Assembly: GCA_012934845.2 (NCBI GenBank)
Contig: WNNJ02000965.1
Span: 148,164-212,163, forward strand
From: Pomphorhynchus laevis
Taxonomy: Eukaryota > Acanthocephala > Palaeacanthocephala > Echinorhynchida > Pomphorhynchidae
Direction of reading: 5' to 3'
DNA: 64,000 bases
The notes beneath the pieces were generated by a model that made no database searches, was not told where the DNA came from, and worked only from the letters and a program-made list of their open reading frames with translations. Position numbers and translations under genes: made by a program. This document shows positions 44,581 to 57,542 of this stretch, in pieces. Within the stretch, counting starts at the first letter, position 1, and each line of letters starts with the position of its first letter.

Positions 44581-45277
44581 TTTAAAAAACCTAATTTTTT
44601 GCTAGGACAAAGAATCAATAACTTTCAATATTATTTATATTATTAAATAACTGGCAGTATAAAAAATGCTGATCATTACAAAACGATCATGACTCACATA
44701 TTTGCATCAAATATTTGAGTCATGAATTTGAAGAACATGTGTTTTCCGACTTTTTTACTTTCGAAAATTAAAATTTAAAAATTCAAAAATTTAAATTAAA
44801 ACAAAGTAAATAAAGATTATTAAGATTCTATTTTATATACAAAATCAAAACATTACAAATGATACATATCTATAAATTCACATTTTATTACATCACATGT
44901 GTAACTATTATAATTTTTTATTATTCACATTATTTAATTCATTTTTATTGTTTAATATTTTAATGTTTAATTAATTAATTAATTATTAATTAATGTTCAA
45001 TTAATGTTTAATTAATTGATGCCATTTTTAATGTTTTCATAAAATAATTAAATTTAATATTTTTATTTAATTATAATAAACTAAATTGTTTTTGCTTTTA
45101 ATTTACAATAAAATACAAATTTATTTTTTATATTTGAAAGCAAATATAAATTTCATAATTTAGACAATTAAATTTTATAATCTTTATGGCTGTATCGGTT
45201 TAAACAATCGGTAGTTTTTTTTTCACCAAATATCTCTATTTCATATATGAATTTTCAATATATATATTCATTTTGTA

Positions 45278-45280
<3 letters not shown>

Positions 45281-45336
<56 letters not shown>
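45281..45336. repeat. (AT)n microsatellite
   Basis: About 28 uninterrupted AT units. Confidence 0.95.
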
Positions 45337-45341
<5 letters not shown>

Positions 45342-47799
45342 ATTTTACTTCTAACATTTAGATAATGCTATAAATAAATTTACCAGAATATAACTTCTTT
45401 ATTAATTTAATAATTAATAAAGAAGTAAAATCATTAAATATAAAAATAAATTTTATTAATTTATAACTAATTTTTTACAAATAAAATAGATAGATATTTC
45501 AAAGTCTAAATATCGAAAACGGTAAAGATTTTTAAAGAAGTCAACAATAAATAACGAATAAACTTATGCAAAATGAAATACCATTAAATTATAAAGACTG
45601 AATAAAATTACTGTTCACTAAAACTAATTGAAGACATAATTGAAGCTTCAATTAATTTTCATTGATTTTTCATTCGAGCAAATTTGTCGCTTAAGTTAAT
45701 GTATGTTGTCTATATACATATTTGACTGTATTTTTTTGAATCTGATAATTTGTATTAATATCCAAATTTACATGGTCATTATCTTTACTTTATGTACATT
45801 ATCTTTATTTAATAAGCCGTTCCTAAACTCACATATCAAGTTCTGTTTTTTTGCACGTAAAATATGAATATTTATTTTGAATATGAACAACAAGTCATTA
45901 ACCTTTCTAGGTTATTTACATTTAGATGACTTAAACAAATCTCATTCAATTTTCTAGATGTTTGTCTATTATTCTTGTACGGTTTTTTGATTTATTACAT
46001 TTCATTTTAAAAAGTCTGTTCACATAATGTACTATAAAAAAACAATTTTCTTAAATACAATAATATTCTTCCGTTCAATTATCTAGGGATTGACAAATCT
46101 CTTCATTTACTTTTTTACTTTGACATGTGTAAAAATTTAATAAAGTGAAAAATTTAATACAAAAAATAAAACCTCATAATTCAAAACTTTAAAAGATACA
46201 AATACTGAAATGCTCAGGAAGTAACGCTTATGAGTTTGATGGATTATAAGAAATAAAACGATAAAATCATGATTTTGTCTTTATTTAAAAAAGGTCATAT
46301 CTAAATTTAACCTGATCAATATGTATCAACTTCAAAATATCGGATAAAAATGCTAATCGCGCCTGATCCGACCCGCGGTCCGGCGATTGCTTATATATTT
46401 TATACCATAACCTTCTGCATCGCTTTATCTTTGTTATTTTAATGTTTTTATATATTAAAACAAATTTTTAACAGTATAAATGTAATTTCTTATTATTCCA
46501 AAACTTATCGTTTGTTACTATATTTACAATAATCAATATATCGGAATATTTCGCTTGTGTGTTAATTATAAACGCAAACATCCATATAATTCCTGAGTTG
46601 TAAAGCAATCAGTATCTGCTCATGGTGGTATTATCTCAGTTACTATATGTTTCTCAAATCGACATTTCTTAAAATGCCTTAACAGATATTTATTATTAAA
46701 AATGAATTTTCTTGAAAGAAAATTTTGACAATGATTCTTTGGTTTAAAATTACTGATTACGTAATTACGAAAAAAATAACTTTAATTAAAGATTACATAA
46801 TTAAATAATCAAACGAAGGTTATAACCTCTAGAATTAGGAATGTATAAGTAAACGCTCAAAACTTTTATAAAATATCATAAAAATAAAATTTTTACGCAA
46901 AACGTTTATAAAATACAATAAATCAAATCAGCTAAGTGAGTCTACGTATTTAATATAATTATAAAATAAACAAAACATATTAATGCTAAATCCAAATTTA
47001 AAAAGCTCTACAATCTTAAATTGTAGAGCTTGAATATTTGTAATATTTGAACCATTTGTATCAAAACTAAGTGCGTGTTTTTAGTGGATAATTAAACATG
47101 TTTATTAGTAAACGTGTCTTTTTACATTATGGTAGACACCAAATTAAGTAGGTAAACATATTGAATGTTCATCGAAATGGTTAAATATTTAGTCAACTAT
47201 AAATATTTGATTTTGAATTATTATTTCGCCAATGATAGTATGGTGATTGAATTTTGAATATTGTGCATAGACGCAGTAATGTAAAGCATGCCAGATAAAG
47301 TTTAAATATGAAACTAAATAAAAATATTTATTTTATTAAATATAATATTAATAAATATAATATTAAAAATATGTATTATACTATATTTGAACTTTATACT
47401 ATAAAGTTCAAATATAAAACTAAATAAAGATCAATCTTTATGAATTAACTAATAAATAACAGACGATGTATAAGAATAAGGATTAAATAAGGATTAGAAT
47501 AATTATATTTAAAATATAATTTAATTTAAAAATGGACTGTTATTTTAAATTTCAATTTTAAATTTTAACTTGATAAAAATATAATCAAATCAGCTAACTG
47601 AGTCTACGTATTTAATATAATTATAAAATAAACAAAACATAATAATGCTAAATCAAAATTTAATAATTAAATAATAAAATTAATAATTGTTTTTAGATTT
47701 TCTATAATTTAAATCAAGTTAAAATAAAAAATTGAAATTTAAAATAAACGTCATTTTTATGAATTGACTAATAAATAACAGACGATGCAGCAGAATTAG
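45337..47799. other. Intron 5 sequence, no gene seen
   Basis: AT-rich. The only recurrent feature is the PLE-tail motif AATCAGCTAAGTGAGTCTAC (46,925, 47,583; also 56,474 and, diverged, 13,730 and 18,190), followed by TATTTAATATAATTATAAAA. No exon or RNA gene is recognised. Confidence 0.5.
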
Positions 47800-49190
47800 G
47801 GTTAGAGGTCATCAGGTGGAACTGCTATGCTATAAGGTTTCGGCCCCTAACTCCTCTACCCAACATAGCAGCGGGGCCAAATACATGCTAATGATGTATT
47901 TCCTATGATAAAATTTTCTTTTATGAAATTGTATTATCTAGTATCTTATTCTAATACAAAGTATATTATTTATTATCCATCCATAAAAATTTGCCACTAA
48001 AGAGTTTAAATTTATTCTTTATATTGTGTTGATTTATAAATTTTACTATTTTCTGTTTGATGTTATTTTTATAGTAACCTAGTTTAAAATATGTATCTAT
48101 TAAATTATTTAAATGATTTTGAAGAAAGCCAATATCATTACATATTGTTGCAATTCTTAAAATTTCATTATTTAATGTATTATATTTTATATTATATGGT
48201 ATGCATGTATGCTCATGCAAAAATATGTTTCTTGTAAATTTAAATATGTCATCTTTACTATATAAATTAATAGTAGTTTTAGTTAATGTTAATTTAATGT
48301 TGATATCTAGATATACACCTTCTTTATCATTAATATTAGTTTTCTTAAGAATGAGGCTACCTGGATAAATTTGTTTACTAACAAATTTATTGAAATATAT
48401 CGAAATATATCGAAACATATATTTCATATATTTATATTGTTTAGATTTATTTTTTACACAGTTATGAACAAATTCATATTCTATAAAGCTTAAAAACAAG
48501 TCAGCTATAATTGGGCTACTATTAGCACCCATTGGAACACCTTTTACTTGTCTTAATATAGATGTCCCTACCATCAAATAATTTTGATTTATCAAAATAT
48601 TTAAGGATTCTATTAATTCAATTTTATCCATATATTTATATTTACTTGATGGTTTAATTTTTGTTAGATAGGCGTTATAATTATTATAACATATATATGT
48701 ATATCTCTTCCAGAATATGAGATTAATTAATTTTTCTATAATCTCTGCTAAATCTAGATTTGTATAAAGCGGACTAAAATCGTAGGTATTTATATTTTGA
48801 AAATTTATTCCTTTTGTCTGTTCTAAAAATTCTTTTGTAGAATTAATACTGAAATAGTGTTTTATACCAGTATTAATTTCGATTATTTTACAATATTTTT
48901 TGAAGTGTGCTTTAATTACTTTAAGTATTTTATTCATATAGACAGAAAGTGGTTTTAATGTACATTAAAACGCACTACATATGAACCTAGGTTTTATTGG
49001 ATTTTTATGTAATTTTGGATTCCAATATAATATAGGTATAGTTTTATTATCTGATTCAACCTTTATACCCTTTTTATCCATCATAGAACAGTGACTTGTA
49101 ATAATTGTTTCTAAACTCAACTCACTACGTTCATATGTTGGATTTACATTTAAATCATTATAAATAATTGTAAAAATACAATTTTTACGC
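47800..49190 (-). mobile_element. Best-preserved Penelope-like element copy
   Basis: On the minus strand the RT runs 48,937 to 47,966 (323 codons): MNKILKVIKAHFKKYC, TYDFSPLYTNL, LRQVKGVPMGANSSPI and IADLFLSFIEYEFV, then the thumb up to KNKFKLFSGKFLWMDNK. LYWNPKLHKNPIKPRF lies just upstream (48,965-49,192) in another frame. The region usually holding YIDD is altered. The 3' side (47,800-47,910) carries the hammerhead-like tail: GTTAGGGGCC, GAAAC, 21 bases, CTGATGA, CCTCTAAC. The nuclease is not in line at the C-terminus, which fits Naiad-like PLEs with an N-terminal GIY-YIG. It is broken in a few places. Confidence 0.8.
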
Positions 49191-49728
49191 AAAATATAAA
49201 ATATAATAAAAATATAATTTATGCATAAAATGTATAAATAATTACATAAATAATTATATTATGTGATTATATTATATTTTAATATTAAAATATATTTTTT
49301 CAAAAATATTTAATTATAAAAAATAAAATACATATTTTAAATTATATTTTAAATTATAAAATATTAAAAGTATAATAAATGTCACAATTTGTTACTCAAG
49401 ATTCATAGTATCATGCTATTTTTATCGAATTAATGTTAATGTATAAAAAAATTAATAATTCATTAATTACTAATTAATGTTAATATTAATTAGTAATAAT
49501 GTTATTATACAAACCTTTTAACCAAGACGGTCAATGGCACTCAATTGACGCCTTAAAAACCAAAATGTCCCTTGGGATATTAACGTGATTTTTTAAAACA
49601 AGCTTTGAAAACAAAATTGAAGTGGCTGAATTCAAGATTTAACATTTAAAAATCACGATTTTAGCAAAATCCAGTGTTTAAAATATCAAATTAAAAATTT
49701 GCTCTCAATTTATTTCATTTAATTATAG

Positions 49729-49914
49729 TTTAATACCTATCAATGCTATTCTGATAATCTCTTTTGCCTTGAAATAAATACTCCAATGCATCCGGATGAA
49801 ATTGTTTTTATAATTGCAAAATGTGCTTGCACGAAGATCACCAGTGTTGATAACTTTCTTTTGGATATATGTACAATTGATCAGCCAGCTGCTGAACATT
49901 GTAAAATTATCAAG
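49729..49914 (+). CDS. M1-like gene, exon 6
   Basis: 186 bases, phase 0 (acceptor TTAATTATAG, donor GTATTT). The core NLFCLEINTPMHPDEIVFII matches the M1 block W..FE.TP.MSTYLVAFVV, so this is the family's next segment after exon 5. The rest (TKITSVDNFLLDICTID, then AAEHCKIIK) is divergent. Confidence 0.7.
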
Positions 49915-50544
49915 GTATTTGATATTTCAGCTTTATTTTTAATTTTCATCTTTCATTTTCTTAAAAAATTTAAATAAAATAAATAAGAAAATTTTTATTT
50001 CAAAGTTTTTTGAAATAAATAAGAAAACTCATTCCGAATTTTTCATAAAAGTAAAATTTTATTTTGAATTTCAATTATTTAATTTTAAATTTATAAATAT
50101 AAATTATACAAAATATTATATAACTATTATTTATAACTATTTATGATTATTTTTAATTTATAAAAGGTATAAAATAATTTCGTTATAATATTTATAACTA
50201 TTTATTATTTTTAATTTATAAATAGTATAAAATAATAATACTAAGTTAGATGGTCTGATTTACAAATAATTAATATTGAATTTTAATTGCAAAAATTTAG
50301 GTTCTTCTATTAAATTTAAAATTCAGGTAAAATTTTGAAAATAAAATTTTACTCTTAAAAACAAAGGATTAATGTCAAATGAAATTTTTTTTTAATTCAA
50401 TTTTTTTAAATAAATTTGTTTTTTAAATATTTGCCATTAAATTTTCCATTTATAATTTTTATTACAAGCAATTTTGTTTTTTAATAATTAGGAGAGCGAT
50501 GGGATATTTAAACAAATATATTATTTCAAAATTTGCTACTGTTC

Positions 50545-50617
50545 GGGGACGTAGCTCATATGGTAGAGCGCTCGCTTTGCAAGCGAGAGGCACCGGGATC
50601 GACGCCCGGCGTCTCCA
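50545..50617 (+). tRNA. tRNA-Ala (anticodon UGC)
   Basis: 73 bases, no intron. Acceptor GGGGACG pairs with CGTCTCC and includes the G3:U70 pair that marks alanine tRNAs. D arm GCTC/GAGC. Anticodon arm CTCGC-TTTGCAA-GCGAG, giving UGC. T arm CCGGG-ATCGACG-CCCGG, discriminator A. The T-loop starts with A instead of T, slightly off the B-box consensus. A T-run (TATTTTAT) shortly downstream may serve Pol III termination. It lies within intron 6 of the M1-like gene, on the same strand. Confidence 0.95.
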
Positions 50618-51065
50618 ATATATTTTATAATTTTATATCTAAAATTATAAAATATTAAAAGTATAATAAATGTCACAATAAATGTGTAGTATCTACACAC
50701 AGTCATAACTAATTCTCTCCTGCATAAGGAATCTTGTTTTTGATAGCAAATCAAAGCAAAAGTGCTTACTTCTGAAACCAACAAGATTTTAAAGTCATTT
50801 GAAACAAGGACAATCACTGTATTAGCTTATAAAAATGCTGGTAATGCCAGTTTAATAGTTTGCCTTAAATATACAACTTTTCAATTTAGAGTTTTTTGAC
50901 TTTGGAGTGTTTCCATGTGTGATATTAACAAGCAAAACATTGAATGCTACGATTGATCCGTACACAATTTCAAATTTTAAAAATAGTTTAATTCGTATAT
51001 ACCTCAACTTGAAGATTAATTGTCATGTAAGTTAATGAGCTCAGAATTTCTGTAATTAATTTTAG

Positions 51066-51372
51066 TACTCGTGGGAGCGTGTACTACTAATTAGAGCTAT
51101 GCACATACTAATGGTTGACTACAGCATTTGTCAGACTAGCGGCGATTATCAAAGCATTAAAGATAGCGTGAAGTTTAACGCTGTCGAAATCAGCATTTGG
51201 AAAAGATACTCCGAGTTAGAGGTTATGAATGTCATTACTAAACAAGAGCTACTAGATGTATCTCTTTTCTCTCTAGAGCGTTTATCAAAATTCATTTCTC
51301 GCCAGAAAACTGTATTCCAACGTGAACATATATGCAGTCATGAATATTATTTTAAAATCAGTTATTGAAAAG
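51066..51372 (+). CDS. M1-like gene, exon 7, frame-broken
   Basis: Acceptor TAATTTTAG, donor AAAAG-GTTCGT. The length is 307 bases, one more than a phase-0 exon should have. It reads YSWERVLLIRAMHILMVDYS and later FNAVEISIWKRYSELEV in one frame, then changes frame near CAGAAAACTG (51,304-51,313) to end LKSVIEK. FNAVEISIWKRY may be the remnant of F.AGAMENWGL.TYRE. No GAMEN and no HEXXH are present, so the zinc site is missing. Assignment to M1 rests on order and phase more than on similarity. Confidence 0.5.
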
Positions 51373-51559
51373 GTTCGTTACTTTAATTTCTACTTTGTTA
51401 CTAAATTAAAGAATAACTATATAATAACAACTATTGATAAAGCTAGTAATAACTTTGTCTTCATATGCAAATAGCTTTATTATGATATACTAATGAAAGA
51501 GGTTTATTATAATGATTAAAATGTAAATCCAACATATAAATGTATTGATTTAAGTTTAG

Positions 51560-53350
51560 AAACAATTATTACAAGTCATTGTTTTTTTTTACAATTTATA
51601 GATTTTCGTAAAAATTAGGTCTCGTTACAGTTCAATAATGTTCTATAATGAATAAAAAGAGTATAAAAATTGAATCAGATAATAAAACTATATATTGGAA
51701 TATATTAATATTTTAATATAATACTATAATATTACTATTATAATAAAATATTAAAATATTATTATATATAATATTACTATTATATATTATATTACTATTA
51801 TAGAATACTATTATATTGGAATCCAAAATTACATAAAAATCCAATAAAACCTAGGTTCATATGTAGTGCGTTTAAATGTACATTAAAACCACTTTCTGTC
51901 AATATGAATAAAATACTTGAAGTAATTAAAGCACATTTCAAGAAATATTGTAGGGTAAGGTTATCGAAATTTATACTGGTATAAAACACTATTTCAGTAT
52001 TAATTCTACAACAGAATTTTTAGAACAGACAAAAGGAATAAATTTTCAAAATATAAATACATACGATTTTAGTACGCTTTATACAAATCTAGATTTAGTA
52101 GATATTAAAGAAGCGTTAGTAAAATTAATTAATCATTATATTCGGAAAAAGATATACATATATGTGTTATAATAATTAAACCGCCTATCTAACAAAAATT
52201 AAACCATCAAGTAAATATAAAATATAGATAAAATTGAATTAATAGAATCCAAAAATATTTTGATTAATCAAAATTTTTTACAGGTAGGGACATTTATATT
52301 TAGACAAGTAAAAGGTGTTCCAATTGGAGGTAATAGTAGCCCAATTATAGCTGACTAATTTTTATGCTTTTTAGAATATGAATTTGTTCATAATTGTGTA
52401 AAAATTAAATCTAAACAATATAAATAAATGAAATAAATGTTTCGATTCATTGATGATATATGTGTATTTAATTCTAATAATTTTTATTCAATTAGTGAGC
52501 ACATTTATCCAGAAAGCCTTATTCTTAACAAAACCAATATTAATAATAAAGAAGGTGTATATCTAAATATGAACATTAAATTAACATTAACTAAAACTAC
52601 TATTAATTTATATCGTAAAGATGACATATTTAAATTTACAAGAAACATATTTTTGCATGAGCATTCATGCATACCATATAATATAAAATATAATACATTA
52701 AATAATTAAATTTTAAGAATTGCAACAATATGTAATGATATTGGCTTTCTTCAAAATCATTTAAATAATTTAATAGATACATATTTTAAACTAGGTTACT
52801 ATAAAAATAACATCAAGCAGAAAATACTAAAATATATAAATCAACACAATAAAATAAATTTTAAATCATTAGAGGAAAAGTTTTATAGATGGATAATAAA
52901 CATTATGCTTTGTATTGTATAATAAAATTTAAAAATGAGTAAAATTTACTTAAATTTACTCATTTGATAATAATTTAATAGTTGCATATTTTAAACTAAG
53001 TTACTATAAAAATAACATCAAGCAGAAAATAGTAAAATATATAAATCAACACAATAATATAAAGAATAAATTTAAACTCTTAAGTGGCAAATTTTTATGG
53101 ATGGATAATAAATAATATACTTTGTAGTAGAATAAGATTCTATATAATCAAATTTTATTTTTAAAAAGGAATTGTTATCAGACAGAATTTATTATAAACT
53201 GATTAATTATAAAAATAACATTAAGCAGAAAATAGTAAAATATATAAATCAACACAATAATATTAAAAACAAATTTAAACTCTTAAGTGGCAAATTTTTA
53301 TGGATGGATAACACACATATATTATATATGATATATAATATATTATATTA
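51560..53350 (+). mobile_element. Penelope-like element, plus-strand copy with repeated 3' ends
   Basis: Colinear with the 47,800 copy but in the opposite direction: the NPKLHKNP region (51,815-51,860), the TYDFSTLYTNL region (52,055), GVPIGGNSSPIIAD (52,315) and FIDDICVFN (52,440, catalytic IDD kept), then the thumb. After it the last ~150 bases of the RT recur twice (52,960-53,115 and 53,170-53,320). Broken in many places. Confidence 0.75.
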
Positions 53351-54138
53351 TATTAATTGCAGTGATTATTAATAAACATCTCCAAGAAGAGCTTATCCAT
53401 CAAATAAATAACAACCATCAAAATTAACATTCATTAAAACTACTATTAATCTATATAGTACAAATGACATTTAAATATAAAAAAAAACATTTATGCATGA
53501 TCATTCATGCATACCATATAGTTTTCACAAATGCCTTGAATCTGACATGGTAGCTTCTATTGAACTCTTAGCAAGTCTGTCTAGAGTCCTTCGAATATTC
53601 ATTGTAATTACCAATGTAATATGTACATATTTACTGATGCAAACCCCCAGCAGAATTTCTGTTTTATTTTATGAACATATGAACGTTCATACTTTTGCTG
53701 AGGATTTATAGCTAGATGGATGAGATTTTAAGAATGTGATCTTTAGAGTATGCCCACTCCCGTAGGAGTAAGGAATCTGCTCTCTACGAGATAGGTATAA
53801 AGATTTATTACGTATGTATATAAATTACTATAAATTTCCAATTTAAAAATAGGTAATTTCTATTGAAAAGGCGTTCTATCTCAGATGTGTTTTCATTCTA
53901 ACCCTTTAACAATATATCGTTACGTGCATCTACAGATTTTTATTAATGTGAGATGTCGAATCGCCCATTTTGTTTATTCATGGATCTTCCCCTATACGCG
54001 ACACTTGAGTATAACAAGTTCTCTGATCATTATTAACTTGACTATTGATCAAATTAGTGACCTGACTATTGGTCTAATTAATGACTTTTTAATCATTTTG
54101 TAAAAATTATTTTCTGAGTATTTTTTCTGTTATTTCAG
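53351..54138. other. Intron 7, remaining part
   Basis: A further small PLE scrap lies at 53,435-53,520. Beyond it are two plus-strand frames (53,493-53,711 and 53,885-54,103) without recognisable content. No other element. Confidence 0.45.
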
Positions 54139-54267
54139 AATGAACATACACTGCAACTCAAAAGCCTAATTTCGCACATTTGCACATTCGAAGCTTCGCC
54201 ATTCAAAATTAGCATCACGAATTTACGATATATGATACCACAAGATCATTCTGTGTACATGTTAAAG
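54139..54267 (+). CDS. M1-like gene, exon 8
   Basis: 129 bases, phase 0 (acceptor TTATTTCAG, donor GTAATG), coding NEHTLQLKSLISHICTFEAS then ISITNLRYMIPQDHSVYMLK. I cannot align it to a specific M1 motif; it sits between the expected catalytic region and exon 9. Confidence 0.55.
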
Positions 54268-54445
54268 GTAATGCTAAATAACCTTTTAAATAAAATTTTA
54301 TCTTTAAACTTTTTTAAATGACGAGAATACAGTTTAGTTGCCAGATTTTAACTTTTTCTTGCTCACATACAGCTTACAATAAGTGATTATTTAATTTACC
54401 ATTTTAATGAATAATCAAAGTAAATTTAGTATGTGAATTCATAAG

Positions 54446-54571
54446 ACTAGGTTATTAAACAATGAATACGAAGATATGAGCTTTAGTAAAATTGATGTAT
54501 TGGAACGAAAACCGGTATTACAAATTACACGAAGAATAATGAAGTATAGGATGAAACTATCCGATTATTAT
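54446..54571 (+). CDS. M1-like gene, exon 9
   Basis: 126 bases, phase 0, donor GTAAGT, acceptor CATAAG (weak pyrimidine tract). It reads FSKIDVLERKPVLQITRRIM then MKLSDYY. This fits the M1 segment W..Q.GYPVL.V.R.....L.Q.RF after the catalytic domain, with Gly-Tyr replaced by Arg-Lys. Confidence 0.55.
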
Positions 54572-54893
54572 GTAAGTACTCTGTTACATTTTTAAATATC
54601 TTTTTTAATTAAGTAACCCGTAATTTGAATTATAATATGTAAATTTAAATATTAATTAGCTGAAACTATCATTTTAATTATAATTATACATTCATATTTA
54701 TATCGTTCAGAAGAGAAACACCAGAATATTATATTTTTTGTGCGGTTATGATCAACTGGGATACATGATTGGAAGGGCAAATTAATGATTGATTCATAAA
54801 TGACAAATTCGTCAAAATGATAAATAACCATGCGTTTACATCCTTAGATTGATACTGAAAATTACTGGGTAACATTACGAACAAATAAAAGAA

Positions 54894-55450
54894 TATGAAA
54901 TTATTTGCCATTTTGCTTATGGTGACCTATTTATATCTTTCATTATCTGATATTTTTGAAAATACTTTATGTTGATCGGCGAAGCAATGCATTAGTGTCA
55001 ATGCTTACTTAACAAATATATTATCACTCAAATTGGTAATTTAGATTAATAATGTGGAATTTGTAGGAATTTTTGAATTGACAATCTATGCTAGAAGTGC
55101 AGGAATTATAAGAATTGAAATATTAGAATTGTAATTTAAAGTTACATGTTTAAATCAAAGTTTTGTAGATGTAAATAGTTAAAAAGAACTATACCATTAT
55201 AATAAAGTAATAATAAAAGGTCAAGCAATAAATAATAAAGTAATATCATAGTATCCAGATAGGAATTAAATAATAATTAACAATAATTAATTAATTAATC
55301 AATAATTAATTAATTACTTAATTTTACAAATAACAATATATGTCGAAAGCGCAGAAACTGGCAATGCTGATAGTCATTTTAATACTCCAGTCACTGGCGG
55401 TATATTTTGATAATGATATATAATCTACTGCAACTGTCTAAACATATAAT
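54894..55450 (+). repeat. ~570-bp dispersed repeat B, copy 1
   Basis: It begins ATTTGCCATTTTGCTTATGG, contains TTATGTTGATCGGCGAAGCA and ends near GTCACTGGCGG and ACTGCAACTGTC. Copy 2 is at 58,081-58,670, and a partial copy 3 at 58,888-59,025. No protein is coded. All three lie in introns of the M1-like gene. Confidence 0.8.
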
Positions 55451-55655
55451 ATTCTATATCCGTAATTTAGATGAATAGGTAATCAAAATTAATAATTTAT
55501 ATGAATATGAATTTATACGAGTTGCTGGTGCTAAGTGATAATTAACACAATTATCACGCTATCACTTTCAACTTTATAAGTTAAACTTTAATAAAATGTT
55601 AAATACCTAAACGTGTGATTTACTGAGTTGCTTATATTTACATGCTGTAATTTAG

Positions 55656-55754
55656 CTCTTCAAAACAGAAACGAAACTCACTCTTTACGATATTCCTGCT
55701 TTGATTATAGACGAGGATAGTGCATTCGAAAAGCTAATTACAGATTATTATATG
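55656..55754 (+). CDS. M1-like gene, exon 10
   Basis: 99 bases, phase 0 (acceptor GTAATTTAG, donor GTTTGT). It reads LFKTETKLTLYDIPALIIDE then FEKLITDYYM, resembling the small beta domain of M1 enzymes (W.IPLTY.T). The family's W..N....G.YRVNYD block should follow and is not found. Confidence 0.5.
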
Positions 55755-55812
55755 GTTTGTTTCAGATTTTAAGTTTTTATAGTATAAGACTTTGCAGAAA
55801 TTTGTATTTCAG

Positions 55813-55875
55813 AACGACGAGGTTCATTTGTTTAAGAAGTATGAATTGTTTAAGAAGTATGAAGCAAATAAATGA
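55813..55875 (+). pseudogene. M1-like gene, exon 11 remnant with stop
   Basis: After acceptor TATTTCAG the frame reads NDEVHLFKKYELFKKYEANK and then TGA. Eighteen bases (FKKYEL codons) are duplicated in tandem. No donor follows, so either the exon has lost its 3' part or the call is wrong. Confidence 0.35.
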
Positions 55876-57159
55876 AGATTTTAATATCGTAAAAATAATA
55901 ACCAATATCAATTAACGATATAATCAATATCGTCAATTGAAAGTAAACTAAATTAAAAAGTATTCTCTTGAGAATCAACTTACTTTAAAAAGTAGTTACT
56001 TTTCGAATTAGCTAAGCAAATCGATCACATTTAATATACTGTATTGACCATAACAAACTGGGCATTTGAGTGTTAATTAATCGTGATAATTGATTAACAC
56101 GTGTTAATCGTGTTTGAACAGATCGTGTTAATTATTTGTTATAAAATTTGATGCTTTGCCAAAGCATCTTACAAATTTTCCCCGAAAATGAATTTCAATC
56201 AATTACATCTGTTCTCCAAGAATCAATGGCATGATTATCAAGGGAAAATGTTTTAACATTTTCATTTTTTTAAATGTTTGACATAACAACATTTAGATCA
56301 TAATAGCATATCAGTGTAGAATATACTGTCACGCATTTATTCCAGTCGTAAAATGATATAAATGAATTAATTAAATGGTTATCCGGGAATTGAGTTGCAA
56401 CAATAGAGCGAGTACAAGACACCACAAAGTGTTATGTAAATGTCGCGCAGTCATATTCATAGTCTAAGCTGTTCAAATCAGCTAACTGAGTCTACGTATT
56501 TAATATAATTAAAAAATTAAATAAATAAAAATTATAATAATGCTAAATCAACGATAATTATTTAAAAAATAATTATCGAAATTTAATAAATAAATAATAA
56601 ATAATTATAAGTTGGTGATAATAAGAGGGATTCGAGCTAGTCCATCAACGAACTCGCTCTACAGCTGATACAAGCCGGTCAGTTATTTAGCCGCAAGAAT
56701 ATTCAGGGTTGCCCAGACCGCATCACGGGGAGCTTAACTGACAATAGTCGAGACCCGAACGGAACTCATCACTTGACGACGCATTGTCTGAGCCTAAGCC
56801 TAGCTGTCCACCTCTTAGTTGGCTGCTTGGTGTACTTTTTTATTTATTATTTAATAAATGAAGATATTAAAATTAATTTAATTTTTTAAATTCGAATAAT
56901 TTCTTCGATGAAGTTTCGTATGTTTTAACATATTACTTGATTACGTTATTATTTTGAAAATGGATAAAAAGCACATGTCCTTTTTGTGAAATCTGATAAA
57001 ACAAATATTTTCCAGCAATTAAAATTAATGAATATTTTTTCGTAAACTTATAATCGTAATTATTGTTGACCTTATTTTAATGTGCTTATCACTGGCCATA
57101 ATCACTGCGGAGACATAATCAAAATATTAACCGTCAATTTACTGTTTAGCATTTATATT
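55876..57159. other. Intron with PLE tail and a GC-richer patch
   Basis: 56,474-56,560 carries the PLE-tail motif AATCAGCTAACTGAGTCTAC. At 56,630-56,830 a GC-richer block (TACAAGCCGGTCAG, CGCATCACGGGGAGC, GACGCATTGTCTGAGCC) without an open frame could be a LINE or SINE remnant. Nothing else is recognised. Confidence 0.45.
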
Positions 57160-57395
57160 AAGATGAAATATATAAATCAACACAATAATATAAAGAATAA
57201 ATTTAAAATCATTAGCGGACAATATTTTTATGGATGGATAATAAAAAATATCCTTGGAATTAGAATAAGATACTACATAATCAAATTTCATCAGATTAAA
57301 TACGTCATTAGAATGTGTTTGGGCTCGCTGCTATGTTGGGTAGAGAAGTTAGGGGTCGAAACCTGATAACATAGCAGTTCCCCCTTATCGATCAG
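57160..57395 (+). mobile_element. PLE 3' end with hammerhead-like tail
   Basis: The last RT codons (ISGQYFYGWII...) join the tail with CTGCTATGTT, GTTAGGGGTC, GAAAC and AACATAGCAG (57,338-57,379). The 10-base stem is perfectly paired here, while the CTGATGA box is decayed. Confidence 0.65.
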
Positions 57396-57542
57396 CTTTG
57401 AATAGAATTTGTTGGCCTGGATCGAAAACTCCGATATTAAAAATAACACATAGATCGAAAACATTGTATACCTTTTTGGAATATAAATATTATTTAAAGA
57501 TTCCTGTATAAACACGTTTATTTTACGATTATTGCCGTTTAG

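Noticed and set aside
45281-45336. Possible replication origin or promoter in the AT tract
   Set aside because: It is a plain (AT)n microsatellite; nothing links it to initiation.
51560-53350. Functional PLE reverse transcriptase
   Set aside because: Motifs are recognisable but the copy is broken in many places and its 3' end is repeated; it is a relic.
53493-53711. Possible extra exon of the M1-like gene (frame with FHKCLESDMVASIELLASLS)
   Set aside because: It begins right at a PLE scrap, ends in a stop, has no good donor, and does not fit an M1 segment. The phases already agree between exons 7 and 8 without it.
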